From: Solirubrobacterales bacterium
GTDB taxonomy: Bacteria > Actinomycetota > Thermoleophilia > Solirubrobacterales > Solirubrobacteraceae
NCBI GenBank assembly: GCA_025963965.1
Contig: JAOPZS010000084.1
Location: 1-64,000, forward strand
DNA: 64,000 nucleotides
Direction of reading: 5' to 3'
Below, piece after piece: positions 28,126-37,027 of this stretch; within the stretch, counting starts at the first letter, position 1; each line of letters starts with the position of its first letter. The position numbers and the translations under genes were made by a program. A model generated the notes under the pieces. It did no database searches and was not told where the DNA came from. It saw only the letters and a list, made by a program, of their open reading frames with translations.

Positions 28126-29231
28126 TCGAGCGCCTCGATCGTCGTTTTTGGTAGATCGTCCACGATGCCTACCCGCCGGCATCGGAACCGTATGAACCGA
28201 CGCGGATAGCCAGCCTTTGTCTTCTCTTCGACGGGTTCGAGAGATGCAATCCGCCAGAGCGCACGGTCTGAGACGCGCTTCCGGCTATCGAGAATCAGGA
28301 GGCGGTCTTTCTCGCGCAGCCAGCTCGTCGGCTGCGAGGCATGCACTTTCCCGACGATCACGATGTTGTTCGCGTCGACCGTGGTCACGCTCACCGGAAC
28401 GATCGCCGCAACCTTCGGATCGTGCAGCCCGTGGGCCCACTTGATGAAGTCGGCGACGTGCTGGGCATCAAAGCCAAGACGAGCGTCGTGGCGCTGGCCT
28501 TCAAGTATCGAGCCGTTCTTTCTGACCGCCCTGATGACCGCCCTCTTGGTGTGGACGCTTGAGGAGCCTCCCGTATAGCGCCTGGCCCAAGCGTCGAAAC
28601 CGACAAAGACTTCGTCGTCGCGGTGCCAGCCGATCCCGACGGTAACCCGCGATTTCTCGTCCATTAGCGGGCCGCCGTGCGCACGGGTCGTCTGGATTCT
28701 GAAGTCGTCCTTGCCGCGGCCGAAGCCCTCAAGCGTCAGGAACCAGGAGTAGATCAGCAGCTTCGTTAGGTGCGGTCCGATCCGAAGGTCGACCCGCGTG
28801 GGGTTCAACCCACCAGAATTCGACACTGCCTGGCGGAGATCCACGCTGTATCCAACCGCTTGGGCAGCATCGAGCAGCTTCGCGAGTGGTTCTCCGGATT
28901 TTCCGGTGGCAGTGCTTGGCGATCTCGGCGAGGCGGGCACGAGTGTGGATACTAGTCGGGACGTTACGTGCCTTTCCACGACGAGTTGTCCGGCCGGACC
29001 GCGTCCGGGCACCTCGGGCGCACGTATGCAGTTGAACGCTGGCGAGTCAGGCTGCCGCCTTGGCGGCGCGATCCGATTTGCCGGCCAAACTCGACTAGCT
29101 ACTCTTCCCGATCGCGGCGAACAGAGGTCTTCATTTCGCCGTGGGCACTGCGCGGTCTCGAGCGGACAGCGTTGCGGGGATTCGAAACTACGTTCGATTC
29201 CCACCGCGCCTTTCGTCGGAGTCGCCGTCAT
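28122..29231 (-). CDS. Methylase-associated X1-like component (putative), upstream of mcrB-like gene
   Basis: VTVGIGWHRDDEVFVGFDAWARRYTGGSSSVHTKRAVIRAVRKNGSILEG resembles the X1 domain seen in methylase/McrBC-type clusters; N-terminal ~85 aa of the ORF look non-coding, so the true start is probably nearer 28979. Confidence 0.5.
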   Translation of the reverse strand: MTATPTKGAVGIERSFESPQRCPLETAQCPRRNEDLCSPRSGRVASRVWPANRIAPPRRQPDSPAFNCIRAPEVPGRGPAGQLVVERHVTSRLVSTLVPASPRSPSTATGKSGEPLAKLLDAAQAVGYSVDLRQAVSNSGGLNPTRVDLRIGPHLTKLLIYSWFLTLEGFGRGKDDFRIQTTRAHGGPLMDEKSRVTVGIGWHRDDEVFVGFDAWARRYTGGSSSVHTKRAVIRAVRKNGSILEGQRHDARLGFDAQHVADFIKWAHGLHDPKVAAIVPVSVTTVDANNIVIVGKVHASQPTSWLREKDRLLILDSRKRVSDRALWRIASLEPVEEKTKAGYPRRFIRFRCRRVGIVDDLPKTTIEALE

Positions 29232-29240
29232 GATGGGTGG

Positions 29241-29597
29241 ATGAGCGAGCTTGAGCAGACACTCGTGCGAATCGCCAACGCCAGCGAGCGGATTGCAAGC
29301 GCCCTGGAGTCAGTCGCACGCACGCGGCTGGATAGCGGTCCGAAGCGGAGGCTGACCGTGGCCGGGTCGCTCAATGACAGCAGCGGCCTCGGTGCCGTCA
29401 ACTCACAACCACGGTACGCTCAACGCGATCATCCAAAACCTCGGCGACGCGGAGACCACGCTGCTCGAGCCAATCGCCGAAATCGGCAGTGTGAGAGCGT
29501 CAGGTCAGATCATCCAGCGCGGCGCCCAACCAGAGTCCGTCGGGGAGGTGCCCTCCGTGCCGAACGGGCCCGGGATCACCGTGACCTTCAAGCTTGA
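29241..29597 (+). CDS. Small hypothetical protein, possibly frameshifted
   Basis: MSELEQTLVRIANASERIASALESVARTRLDSGPKRRLTVAGSLND, then frame 1 reads HNHGTLNAIIQNLGDAETTLLEPIAEIGSVRASGQ. Confidence 0.35.
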   Translation: MSELEQTLVRIANASERIASALESVARTRLDSGPKRRLTVAGSLNDSSGLGAVNSQPRYAQRDHPKPRRRGDHAARANRRNRQCESVRSDHPARRPTRVRRGGALRAERARDHRDLQA

Positions 29598-29652
29598 GGT
29601 CGCGGGTTCGAGACCCGTTCACCTTAGAAGAAACAGAAGCCATATTTGGCTC
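29597..29652 (+). other. tRNA 3'-end-like fragment followed by hairpin (candidate att remnant)
   Basis: GAGGTCGCGGGTTCGAGACCCGTTCACC (T-arm GCGGG-TTCGAGA-CCCGT) then CAGAAGCCATATTTGGCTCTG hairpin; no 5' half found. Confidence 0.4.
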
Positions 29653-29781
29653 TGTGAAGCCTTATTCGGCGTTTCTCCTGAGCGCCGTTCGGCGGTCGAT
29701 CACGGACAATAGCGGCCCCCAAGGACACTGCTCTGCGGCAACCACACGGCAATATTGGTGGCCTTTCGCGGGGCCACCCCG

Positions 29782-30033
29782 ATGCCGATAACCGCTGCGA
29801 TCGTCGAGTCGCTGCCGTCGACCGAGGAGGCCGCGGAGACGTTCAGCCGAGTGCTCAGCTACAAGGCGCTGGCCGCCGGCGAGGAGCGAACCGACGAGCA
29901 GATTGGCGCCGCGCGCGAGGAATACAGCCGACTGAGGGCGGCCGCCACGGCCGCCGCCGTAGACCTCGAGGTCGCGACGGCCGCGGCTCAAACCTTGGAA
30001 GCCGAATACGGGTTCACAGAAGCCGACAGCTAG
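29782..30033 (+). CDS. Small Ala/Glu-rich hypothetical protein
   Basis: MPITAAIVESLPSTEEAAETFSRVLSYKALAAGEERTDEQIGAAREEYSRLRAAATAAA..., predicted helical. Confidence 0.5.
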   Translation: MPITAAIVESLPSTEEAAETFSRVLSYKALAAGEERTDEQIGAAREEYSRLRAAATAAAVDLEVATAAAQTLEAEYGFTEADS

Positions 30034-30228
30034 GCCGGTAGATCCGGCGCCCAGTCCGGCGGGCCGCCAGCTAAGGGAGCGCCGCCGCAGCCGCGGAGCG
30101 ACCGCCTCACAAAGCGAAAAAGCCGAACACCGACCGCCGGCGGACGGATCTTTCGCCGCCCGAGTCGTCCCAGCTCATCTGGCGGGTCGTGGTGGACGCA
30201 GGCAACCACATCGGATGGAGGCAAAGAA

Positions 30229-30556
30229 TGTCCGCTCCGGATGTAAACCAGGTCGTTCTCGTCGGCCGGCTCACGAAGGACCCACATTCCCGACAACTCA
30301 AGGGCGGCGGCAGCGTCTGCGAGCTGCGCGTCGCCGTCAACGACCACCGGGAACGCGAAGCGCTGTTCATCGACATCGCAACGTTCGGCAACAGGCCGAC
30401 GCATGCGCCACCTACCTGAAGAAGGGCCCGCAGGTCGCCGTCGCCGGCCGCCTCGTCCGCGACGAGTAGCAAAACAAGGACGGCCAGCCCCGCTCCCGGT
30501 ACCTCGTGATCGGCAAGGTCTCCTTCGGCAACGACCGCAACGAGACCGGCCCGGGA
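30229..30556 (+). pseudogene. Single-stranded DNA-binding protein remnant
   Basis: MSAPDVNQVVLVGRLTKDPHSRQLKGGGSVCELRVAVNDHREREALFIDIATFG, frameshift, then ATYLKKGPQVAVAGRLVRDE*QNKDGQPRSRYLVIGKVSFGN (in-frame TAG). Confidence 0.75.
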
Positions 30557-30558
30557 CC

Positions 30559-30726
30559 ACACTTGACGGGCCGCTCCTCACCCCCGCCCAGGCCGCCGCG
30601 CTCCTCAACGTCAAGACCAGCTGGATCTGCGAAGCCACCCGCACCGGCAAACTCCCCTGCATCCGCCTCGGCCGACGCATCAGGTTCACGCGGGTCATGC
30701 TAGAAAAGTGGCTAGACGTCCGCTGA
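30559..30726 (+). CDS. Excisionase-family helix-turn-helix domain (start uncertain)
   Basis: LDGPLLTPAQAAALLNVKTSWICEATRTGKLPCIRLGRRIRFTRVMLEKWLDVR. Confidence 0.65.
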   Translation, partial: TLDGPLLTPAQAAALLNVKTSWICEATRTGKLPCIRLGRRIRFTRVMLEKWLDVR

Positions 30727-30746
30727 AAACGCTTCGCGCTTTCAGC
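30722..30746. terminator. Hairpin overlapping end of HTH ORF
   Basis: GCTGAAA-A-CGC-TTC-GCG-C-TTTCAGC. Confidence 0.5.
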
Positions 30747-30799
30747 AGTCCCGACGCTCCGCCCTGACGGGAACCGGCCAGGCACAATAGGATTCCGGT

Positions 30800-31501
30800 A
30801 TGTGGGGGCACCGCAAACAGCAGCGTCTGCCTGACCAGGAGCGTCGCGACACTGAGCGCCACGTCGAGGTGTTGAAGCGATTCGACAACCTAGAAACCTC
30901 GGGCCAGTGGCTGGCGAGGGCGGCTAACCGCAAGGCGGTGATCCTGGCAGCGATCGGAGTCGCCGCAGGCGGCATCATCGCGTTCGTGTTCGCGCAGGGG
31001 TCACCAGACGTGTCACCGAGCCAGATCGCATCTCCTGTCATACTTCCTGTCGCAGCGCCTCGGGTGGGTCAAGCGAAAGCGACACTCATCCTTAACCAAA
31101 CTCTACGCAGCTGGATCGACGCGGAACCAGGCTACATAAGCGAGGTAACGAGCGGAACTCGGCATGACATGACACCAGCAGAACAGAATGCTGGTCTGGA
31201 CTTGCGAGGAACCGTTGTGACGTTCGAACTGAATCTCTACGGGCCGCTGCGCACCGAATTTACGTTCCATCTCTACATGTTTAGGGCCAGGGACAACTGG
31301 CGTGTGCCCGACCACTACGTCAACCCATTTTCGAAACCGCCCGCCCGTGCAATTTTGCACGGACAAGCGCAGCCCTATACCTACGCGACGTGGGTTCCGG
31401 CGCCGCCCAGGCCCGGCAAGTATTACATCGAACTTCGCGTTTACGACAACGCACGGAATCTCCTCGGGCGCCCCGAAACTCGGCGCTTCTACGCAGCGTA
31501 G
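30800..31501 (+). CDS. Membrane-anchored hypothetical protein
   Basis: Single TM helix AVILAAIGVAAGGIIAFVFA followed by an extracellular-looking beta-rich domain. Confidence 0.6.
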   Translation: MWGHRKQQRLPDQERRDTERHVEVLKRFDNLETSGQWLARAANRKAVILAAIGVAAGGIIAFVFAQGSPDVSPSQIASPVILPVAAPRVGQAKATLILNQTLRSWIDAEPGYISEVTSGTRHDMTPAEQNAGLDLRGTVVTFELNLYGPLRTEFTFHLYMFRARDNWRVPDHYVNPFSKPPARAILHGQAQPYTYATWVPAPPRPGKYYIELRVYDNARNLLGRPETRRFYAA

Positions 31502-31533
31502 GAGTCCAAAGCTGAGGCGTCTTTGGCCGCCAT

Positions 31534-32592
31534 CTATCCGCCGCGCGCCGAGCGCCGCCTAAGCGTGACGCATACCCACTTATGCCGTCGGGTAGGCAAA
31601 CAGATCGTCGTACCCGCAGCTGGCGGAGTACTGGGTTCCGTGCCGTGTTTTTTCATCGCGGGAACGCATGGGATAGTTGGAATTGGATGCGTTGCCGCCG
31701 TGACCGACTGGTACGCAACGGACGTCATTTCGCTTTCCGTTTTGTTCGGACACGACGTATCTTGTCGCGGCGTGAGGGGCGCGACGCCAGGTTCCACCAG
31801 GAGTCCGCCGCCCCCTGGCGGCCATACACCCGCCCGACAGAAGTGCGGGACGAGCCGTGGGGAGGACGTCGTCGCAAGCAGGCTGGGAGGCAGGTTGTCG
31901 ATGCAAGAAGAAACGGCGACAGACCGACCGTCGGGGGACCAGTCCGGCCGAAGACCATGCTCTGGGTCGTCGGTGACGCTGGCATCCGCGGAACTCACGA
32001 GACTGACACTGACGCGGCGGGTCAGCAACGGGCTGCCCTGGGCGTGCACGACGTCGAGTTCGTGGGTAAAGAGTCTCGTTCGTTCGTCCAAGAAGCGGCC
32101 GGGGCTCACTTTCTCGAACGCTAGCCGTCCGCGAGAGCTCCATGCAGGGGTCTCGACGCCTCTCGCGCGAACCACCAGCCGCACTTTGGCCCCAGGCGAG
32201 GAGCCGGCGACGAACAGCCCTTCCGGTCGAGTGAACGCAAGTCTATTTCCATCGGGTGAGAACACGGGCTGCCGACCGGTCGTTATGTAGCGCAGAGACG
32301 AGCCGTCACTTTTGATGACGAAGATCGATACGCCGGTACCAACTCCGCGTTGAAACGCGACGGTGTTGCCGTCTGGCGAGAAGCTCGGGAACGCGTCGGT
32401 GTGATCGCTCGTAAGTTGCATCTCGTTCGAGGTGGCCGGATCGACTATCCATAGACCTTCGTTGGTCGTGTAAGCGATGACGCCGTCAGCGCCCGGGAAT
32501 GATGCCCACGCTGCGGGCTGCGAAAGCAGCGCGACGATGACGAGGGCAAGCGCTGATACCCACACCACTGGGCGGCGAAAAACTTGAGCCAC
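31534..32592 (-). CDS. TolB-like beta-propeller secreted protein (3' part possibly frameshifted)
   Basis: Signal sequence, ADGVIAYTTNEGLWIVDPATSNEMQLTSDHTDAFPSFSPDGNTVAFQR, PDWSPDGRSVAV PD40-like repeats; GTG start at 32592. Confidence 0.7.
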   Translation of the reverse strand: MAQVFRRPVVWVSALALVIVALLSQPAAWASFPGADGVIAYTTNEGLWIVDPATSNEMQLTSDHTDAFPSFSPDGNTVAFQRGVGTGVSIFVIKSDGSSLRYITTGRQPVFSPDGNRLAFTRPEGLFVAGSSPGAKVRLVVRARGVETPAWSSRGRLAFEKVSPGRFLDERTRLFTHELDVVHAQGSPLLTRRVSVSLVSSADASVTDDPEHGLRPDWSPDGRSVAVSSCIDNLPPSLLATTSSPRLVPHFCRAGVWPPGGGGLLVEPGVAPLTPRQDTSCPNKTESEMTSVAYQSVTAATHPIPTIPCVPAMKKHGTEPSTPPAAGTTICLPTRRHKWVCVTLRRRSARGG

Positions 32593-32859
32593 GGAAACAC
32601 TCCCTTTCGTTCCGTTATTCAAGATACAGGAACTCGGGCGGGTACTCTCAGGAACCCTCCGGGCGATCGGGCCTGAACGCGGAGGAATCGCCCCGCGGCG
32701 AACGGCCGCCCTGGCGCCCTCTAGCTCCGGCCCGGATCTGCAGGGTCTCGGCTCGGGGCCCGCCTGCGGCTTGGCGTGGCGTAGCGTTTCGGCGGCCTTG
32801 GCGATCATCACGGGCTTGTCTCACTCCCGTCCCACGGTGAGGCGTGTCGTGCGGTCCAT

Positions 32860-33219
32860 GTGATCGCAGTGAGCGGCAGTCGCGTTCTTGCCCTCGACGA
32901 GACCGCGATCAGCGGCTTCATGCAGACCAACGGCTGGCGCTTCGGCTGGACATGGCGAGCAACCGATGGTTCAGGCACGCCGATCACCCTGGTCGATGAG
33001 ATTTCAGGTCAGGCGCCCACCGTCATCCGCAGGCGAGAGTGGACTTTCCGTTTCGACTCCACTCCGTTCATGTTGATCGGGGAGCAGATCGTTCGCGGCG
33101 CCAACTTCGCCGGCGAGCAATCACCCGACGAGAACGAGATCGGAGCCCGCGAGCTGGCGCGGACCTTTGGCTGGTTGATACCCACACCGGACGAAAGCCT
33201 CGCCGAGTACCAGAGCTAG
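32860..33219 (+). CDS. Hypothetical protein (intact paralog of 16106 pseudogene)
   Basis: MIAVSGSRVLALDETAISGFMQTNGWRFGWTWRATDGSG...; GTG start. Confidence 0.55.
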   Translation: MIAVSGSRVLALDETAISGFMQTNGWRFGWTWRATDGSGTPITLVDEISGQAPTVIRRREWTFRFDSTPFMLIGEQIVRGANFAGEQSPDENEIGARELARTFGWLIPTPDESLAEYQS

Positions 33220-33259
33220 CTCAGCCTCTTGCGCCGCCCCGTCGGTCAGAATCGGTGCC

Positions 33260-34330
33260 GTGGCGCTGATCATCGACCGCACGCAAACGGCGACCGCGCT
33301 CGACGCCGAAGCGTTCGCTGCGTGGGCACACACCCATACCGTCTTCGTCTCCAGCGAGATGAGCGAACTAGCCAGCGAACGGCGCGCCGTCGCCGACCAT
33401 CTCCGCGCTCTCGGCTTGACGGTCATCATGTTCGAGGATCTCGGAGGTCGAGAGGACGACCGCGAAACCGCCTACCCCGGCGGTGTCGCACGCAGCGACA
33501 TCTACCTCGCGATCATCACCGACCGGTATGGGCGCATACCCACGACGAGTACCGCGCGGCGCGCAAGCGCGGCAAGCGGATCGCAGCGTGGGTCGCAGCC
33601 GATGAGCAGAACCGTCAAGGTGACGCCCGCGACTTCGTCGCCGAGCTACAGGTCTTCCACTCGACTGGAACGTTCACCGACGAGCACTCCCTCATTCGGT
33701 CCGTTGAGCAACGGATCCGCGAGATCGCAGCCGAGCAGGACTCCCCCTGGCTCAAGCTCGGTGACCTGCTCCTCCGTGCAACCTCGATCGAGGACGACCG
33801 AACGCGCCTCGTGATCACGTCGCGGACCCGGGACCGCGACGTGATCAGCGTGCTGGTCTCGATGAGGCCCGGCCCTACGTGCGCGCGAGCCCGTCGCTGC
33901 GGGTGACCTACGGCGACCGCTCTGGCGAGGCTCGCATCATCGAGGTCTCTTCGCGAAGCCGCTCAGCCTCACTTCAGGACCTCACCGTGATTATCGAGCT
34001 CGCCTGGACCGAGCCTCGGCGGCCGGCGCTCGATGCAAGTCAACGGCGTGAGCTTCGAGGAGCAGCTCGAGGTTGGGCTCAACGCGGGCGTCTTCGGTCA
34101 GTCGCCGCCGCAGCAGCTGGGGGCGCTCGCCGGAACGATCGACCGGAGCGACCCGCTGGCTGCGCTCGACGCCGATCGCTCAAGCACGCCGTCTACGAGC
34201 CGGTCGCACGGCTGCTGATCGCCGAGCGGCTGCTGTCGGCGGGCGCCAGTCACGTCGACGTCGCGGTAGGAATCGTTCGCGCTGGACGCTGGCGGCTCGA
34301 CCTGTCCTGGACAGATCCATCCATCTACGG
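33260..34330 (+). pseudogene. DUF4062-type gene with multiple frameshifts
   Basis: TVFVSSEMSELASERRAVADHLRALGLTVIMFEDLGGREDDRETAYPGGVARSDIYLAIITDRYGRIP continues in other frames as HDEYRAARKRGKRIAAWVA...FVAELQVFHSTGTFTDEHSLIRSVEQRIREIAAEQDSPWLKLGDLL and VYEPVARLLIAERLLSAGASHVDVAVGIVRAGRWRLDLSW. Confidence 0.7.
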
Positions 34331-34468
34331 TGCGTTTCTTCCCAGACCGAGTTGCGTCTCCCTCGCGAGTCTCCGGGGAGCGCTAGCGGCAAGCAAGTGC
34401 TGCCACGGTATCGCCGCGGCTTTGGCCGTGTCCGAGCGAACGTCGCTCTCAAAGCGTCCGCGCTGGGA

Positions 34469-35416
34469 TCAGAACGTCTTCAGCAATGTCCCGACCGAGA
34501 CGTGTGGCCAATGGAGGCCCTGAAAGTCGAGCAGGACGGTCTGGACGTACTGAAGCTGGAGGAAGGTCCCATTCGGGCCCTCGACCCGCTCGATCCAGAA
34601 GATCGCGCTCATAAACGATGCGTTTGCGTTCGTCGTGACGAATGGGATGTTCTGGACACCGCCGCCTTTGTCTTTGTGCGTCGTCACGGACAGCGTCGTC
34701 GTCTCGCTAATCGTCTGGTTGTGTAGGGCATGCCGGAGCGCGACCGTCGGATCGTTGACCATGTCTTGCGAGATGTCGCCGAGCAGGCTCGCATCGGTAC
34801 GGAATTTGGTCGGTTTTGACAGGTCGTACTCGGGGAAGCCGTTGGCGGTTCCGGACGGGGGCGCTTTTTCGCCTTCGCCGAACGGGACGGTGTTCACAGG
34901 TTCGATTTTTGGTTTGTTGTTCGTATGGGCTATGCCACCGACTGCGCAAACCGCGTCCCCGTGTGGGATGTTCGCCAACCGCGAAACACTCTCGGGCTCG
35001 GCGGGGGCCGATGTCGCCGGAATGTGAAGCCAGATTCCCGGCTCGATGTGCAACGCGCCGTTTGTCTTGGCGTCGCTGATCTGTTGTAGGTAGGTGACCC
35101 CACGCAGGAAGATGTCTGCCTGAGCGCTGCCGCGGTTTGGTATCGGGCTCCCAATCGTCGTGAACTCAAGGGTCTCCCTGGTCAGGTTCAGCTCGATGAA
35201 GCGGTCGGAGCCTTGACCGAACTGCGGCCGCGCGATCAGATTGAAGCCGGCGCCGTTCCAACGTCCCGGTAGGTCGTTGAGCGGCCCCAGCTCTGTCGCA
35301 AGGGCGGCCCGCTCGGGCACCGCCCGGAACGACGTTGTCGTGTTCTGATCGGCGACGGGTGCATCTAGGTGCGCCGCTCCTAGCCGGGTGTCTGGTTCTG
35401 GCGTCGTCGTGGCCAT
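34469..35416 (-). CDS. FABP/heme-binding-like hypothetical protein
   Basis: LGPLNDLPGRWNGAGFNLIARPQFGQGSDRFIELNLTRETLEFTTIGSPIPNRG...; start at MATTTPEPD. Confidence 0.5.
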   Translation of the reverse strand: MATTTPEPDTRLGAAHLDAPVADQNTTTSFRAVPERAALATELGPLNDLPGRWNGAGFNLIARPQFGQGSDRFIELNLTRETLEFTTIGSPIPNRGSAQADIFLRGVTYLQQISDAKTNGALHIEPGIWLHIPATSAPAEPESVSRLANIPHGDAVCAVGGIAHTNNKPKIEPVNTVPFGEGEKAPPSGTANGFPEYDLSKPTKFRTDASLLGDISQDMVNDPTVALRHALHNQTISETTTLSVTTHKDKGGGVQNIPFVTTNANASFMSAIFWIERVEGPNGTFLQLQYVQTVLLDFQGLHWPHVSVGTLLKTF

Positions 35417-35779
35417 CGTCTCCTCCGTGGTCGAAGCTGTTGTCGGACTTTCGAGCATAACTACGGCGCGAACCAGGATGTTGCTTGTTGCGCAAATTCG
35501 CAATAGCGGGAGGCTGAGCTGTTGTCGCTGCTGGGTGCGGGACACGTCCCGCCGACCCAAACCATGGACGCGTCGGCCTCATCTGGAGCGGCAGTCTTGC
35601 TCGCTACGACCACGGATCGACACCACGAGCGTCACTGCGGCGGTTGGTGACGCAATCCCGCCTAGCGTTCGCGGTGCGGCTCAAGACCTATTCGCGCCTG
35701 CGGTGGATGAGCGGCGTAACGACGCGCCTGCGCCAGTATCTCGACTGCTGCCGCGATATCACCCAGATCGAGCCAGTTT

Positions 35780-35895
35780 GCCATGCGCTCGAGTGGACTC
35801 GAACCACCACGAGGAACTCAGCGTTCAGATTGTCCACCTAGCTAGCTGTGATGCACGCATCGGACGCATCTGCAGCTGCGGGTGTTGCCACGCGA
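35780..35895. repeat. Partial direct repeat, copy C of the A/B family
   Basis: CATGCGCTCGAGTGGACTCGAACCACCACG ... ACGCATCGGACGCATC ... GTTGCCACG, same order as A and B. Confidence 0.75.
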
Positions 35896-36029
35896 CGACC
35901 GCCATGCCGGCAGGCGGCAGCTCGATTTTTGGTTTCTCGCGTTCTGCCCGTGTTCCGTTCCGAGCGCCCGCCAGTCGCGTCGCGCTCCGAGCCCGCCGGG
36001 CACGCACATCGCGAGGCTAGGCTATCCCC

Positions 36030-36356
36030 GTGCCAAGCGAGTTTCCGAAACGAACCCGAATAGCGCTTACGTCAGTGGGGCTCGCAGCCCTGGTCCTTGC
36101 CGCCGGACTCGTGGTCCACCTTTTCCTCGCACTCGGATGCTCGAGCGACCATCACGGCGACTACGCGCACTACTGCAGAGAACAGCGGCAGGGCACACTC
36201 CTGCTCTGGCTCGTACTACTCGGACCGCCCACACTGACGCTCGCGATGGGGCTCGTCAGTGTCAGGCGCCGCTCGATGATGCCCGTCATCGCCATCGGGA
36301 TCCTCCTCGTTCCAATCGTGATGATCGCGCCAGCCTTCCTGTGGACCAGCGAATGA
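36030..36356 (+). CDS. Small multi-TM membrane protein
   Basis: Hydrophobic helices LVLAAGLVVHLFLALGC, GTLLLWLVLLGPPTLTLAMGLV, VIAIGILLVPIVMIAPAFLW. Confidence 0.6.
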   Translation: MPSEFPKRTRIALTSVGLAALVLAAGLVVHLFLALGCSSDHHGDYAHYCREQRQGTLLLWLVLLGPPTLTLAMGLVSVRRRSMMPVIAIGILLVPIVMIAPAFLWTSE

Positions 36357-36483
36357 ACAATCCGCATGGGTGGTATCCGCCCGATTCGCGGCTCCGCACG
36401 AGCCGGCTCGTGAGCTGGCGACAGGGTCGCGCAAGCCTCACGTGCCTCCGAGTGTCGGTCTCGCTCGCAAACGCATGATCCGC

Positions 36484-36960
36484 CTATCCAGCGCCGCTCA
36501 GCAAACGCCGGCATCTCGCCAGGGCTCGCTGGAAGGCCGGGCCCTTGGCGATCCTCCGAGTGTCGAAAATCGGGCCCTGCCCCGACGTGTTTGGGGGCGG
36601 CAGAGCGACCCCGTTCGAGCGCATGCAGCCAGCGAACCGGACGATCCGGCCCCCTCCACGCGATCGCCCTGCCCGCGACGAGCTCCGCCTCGGCAAATGC
36701 GGGCCCACCCGTCGGTGGGAGCCCGATCTATGTGCCGGCCGGTGCCCTTTGCTTTGCCTAGGGCTACTAGCCTGCTTGGGACCGCTGGCTGTCGCGGCCG
36801 GTCGAGTCGGGTTGGCGCCGCTTTGACCGGTGCCGCCTCCGCAGCCGGACGCAACCGTGCCGCCTAGGAGGACCCATAAAACAAAGAACTTGCGCAGAGC
36901 GCCTTGTTGCCTCATCCCACAAACCGTTCGCATCAGACCCTCCCGACCCGCGCCGATCAA
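36484..36960 (-). CDS. Putative lipoprotein
   Basis: FFVLWVLLGGTVASGCGG lipobox; C-terminal FAGCMRSNGVALPPPNTSGQGPIFDTRRIAKGPAFQRALARCRRLL. Confidence 0.65.
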   Translation of the reverse strand: MIGAGREGLMRTVCGMRQQGALRKFFVLWVLLGGTVASGCGGGTGQSGANPTRPAATASGPKQASSPRQSKGHRPAHRSGSHRRVGPHLPRRSSSRAGRSRGGGRIVRFAGCMRSNGVALPPPNTSGQGPIFDTRRIAKGPAFQRALARCRRLLSGAG

Positions 36961-37027
36961 TCCAGGACCTCCCCATCCACGGCTGTCCGGTAATGTAGCC
37001 GATTAGCCTCAGCCGAACGCCGGAACA

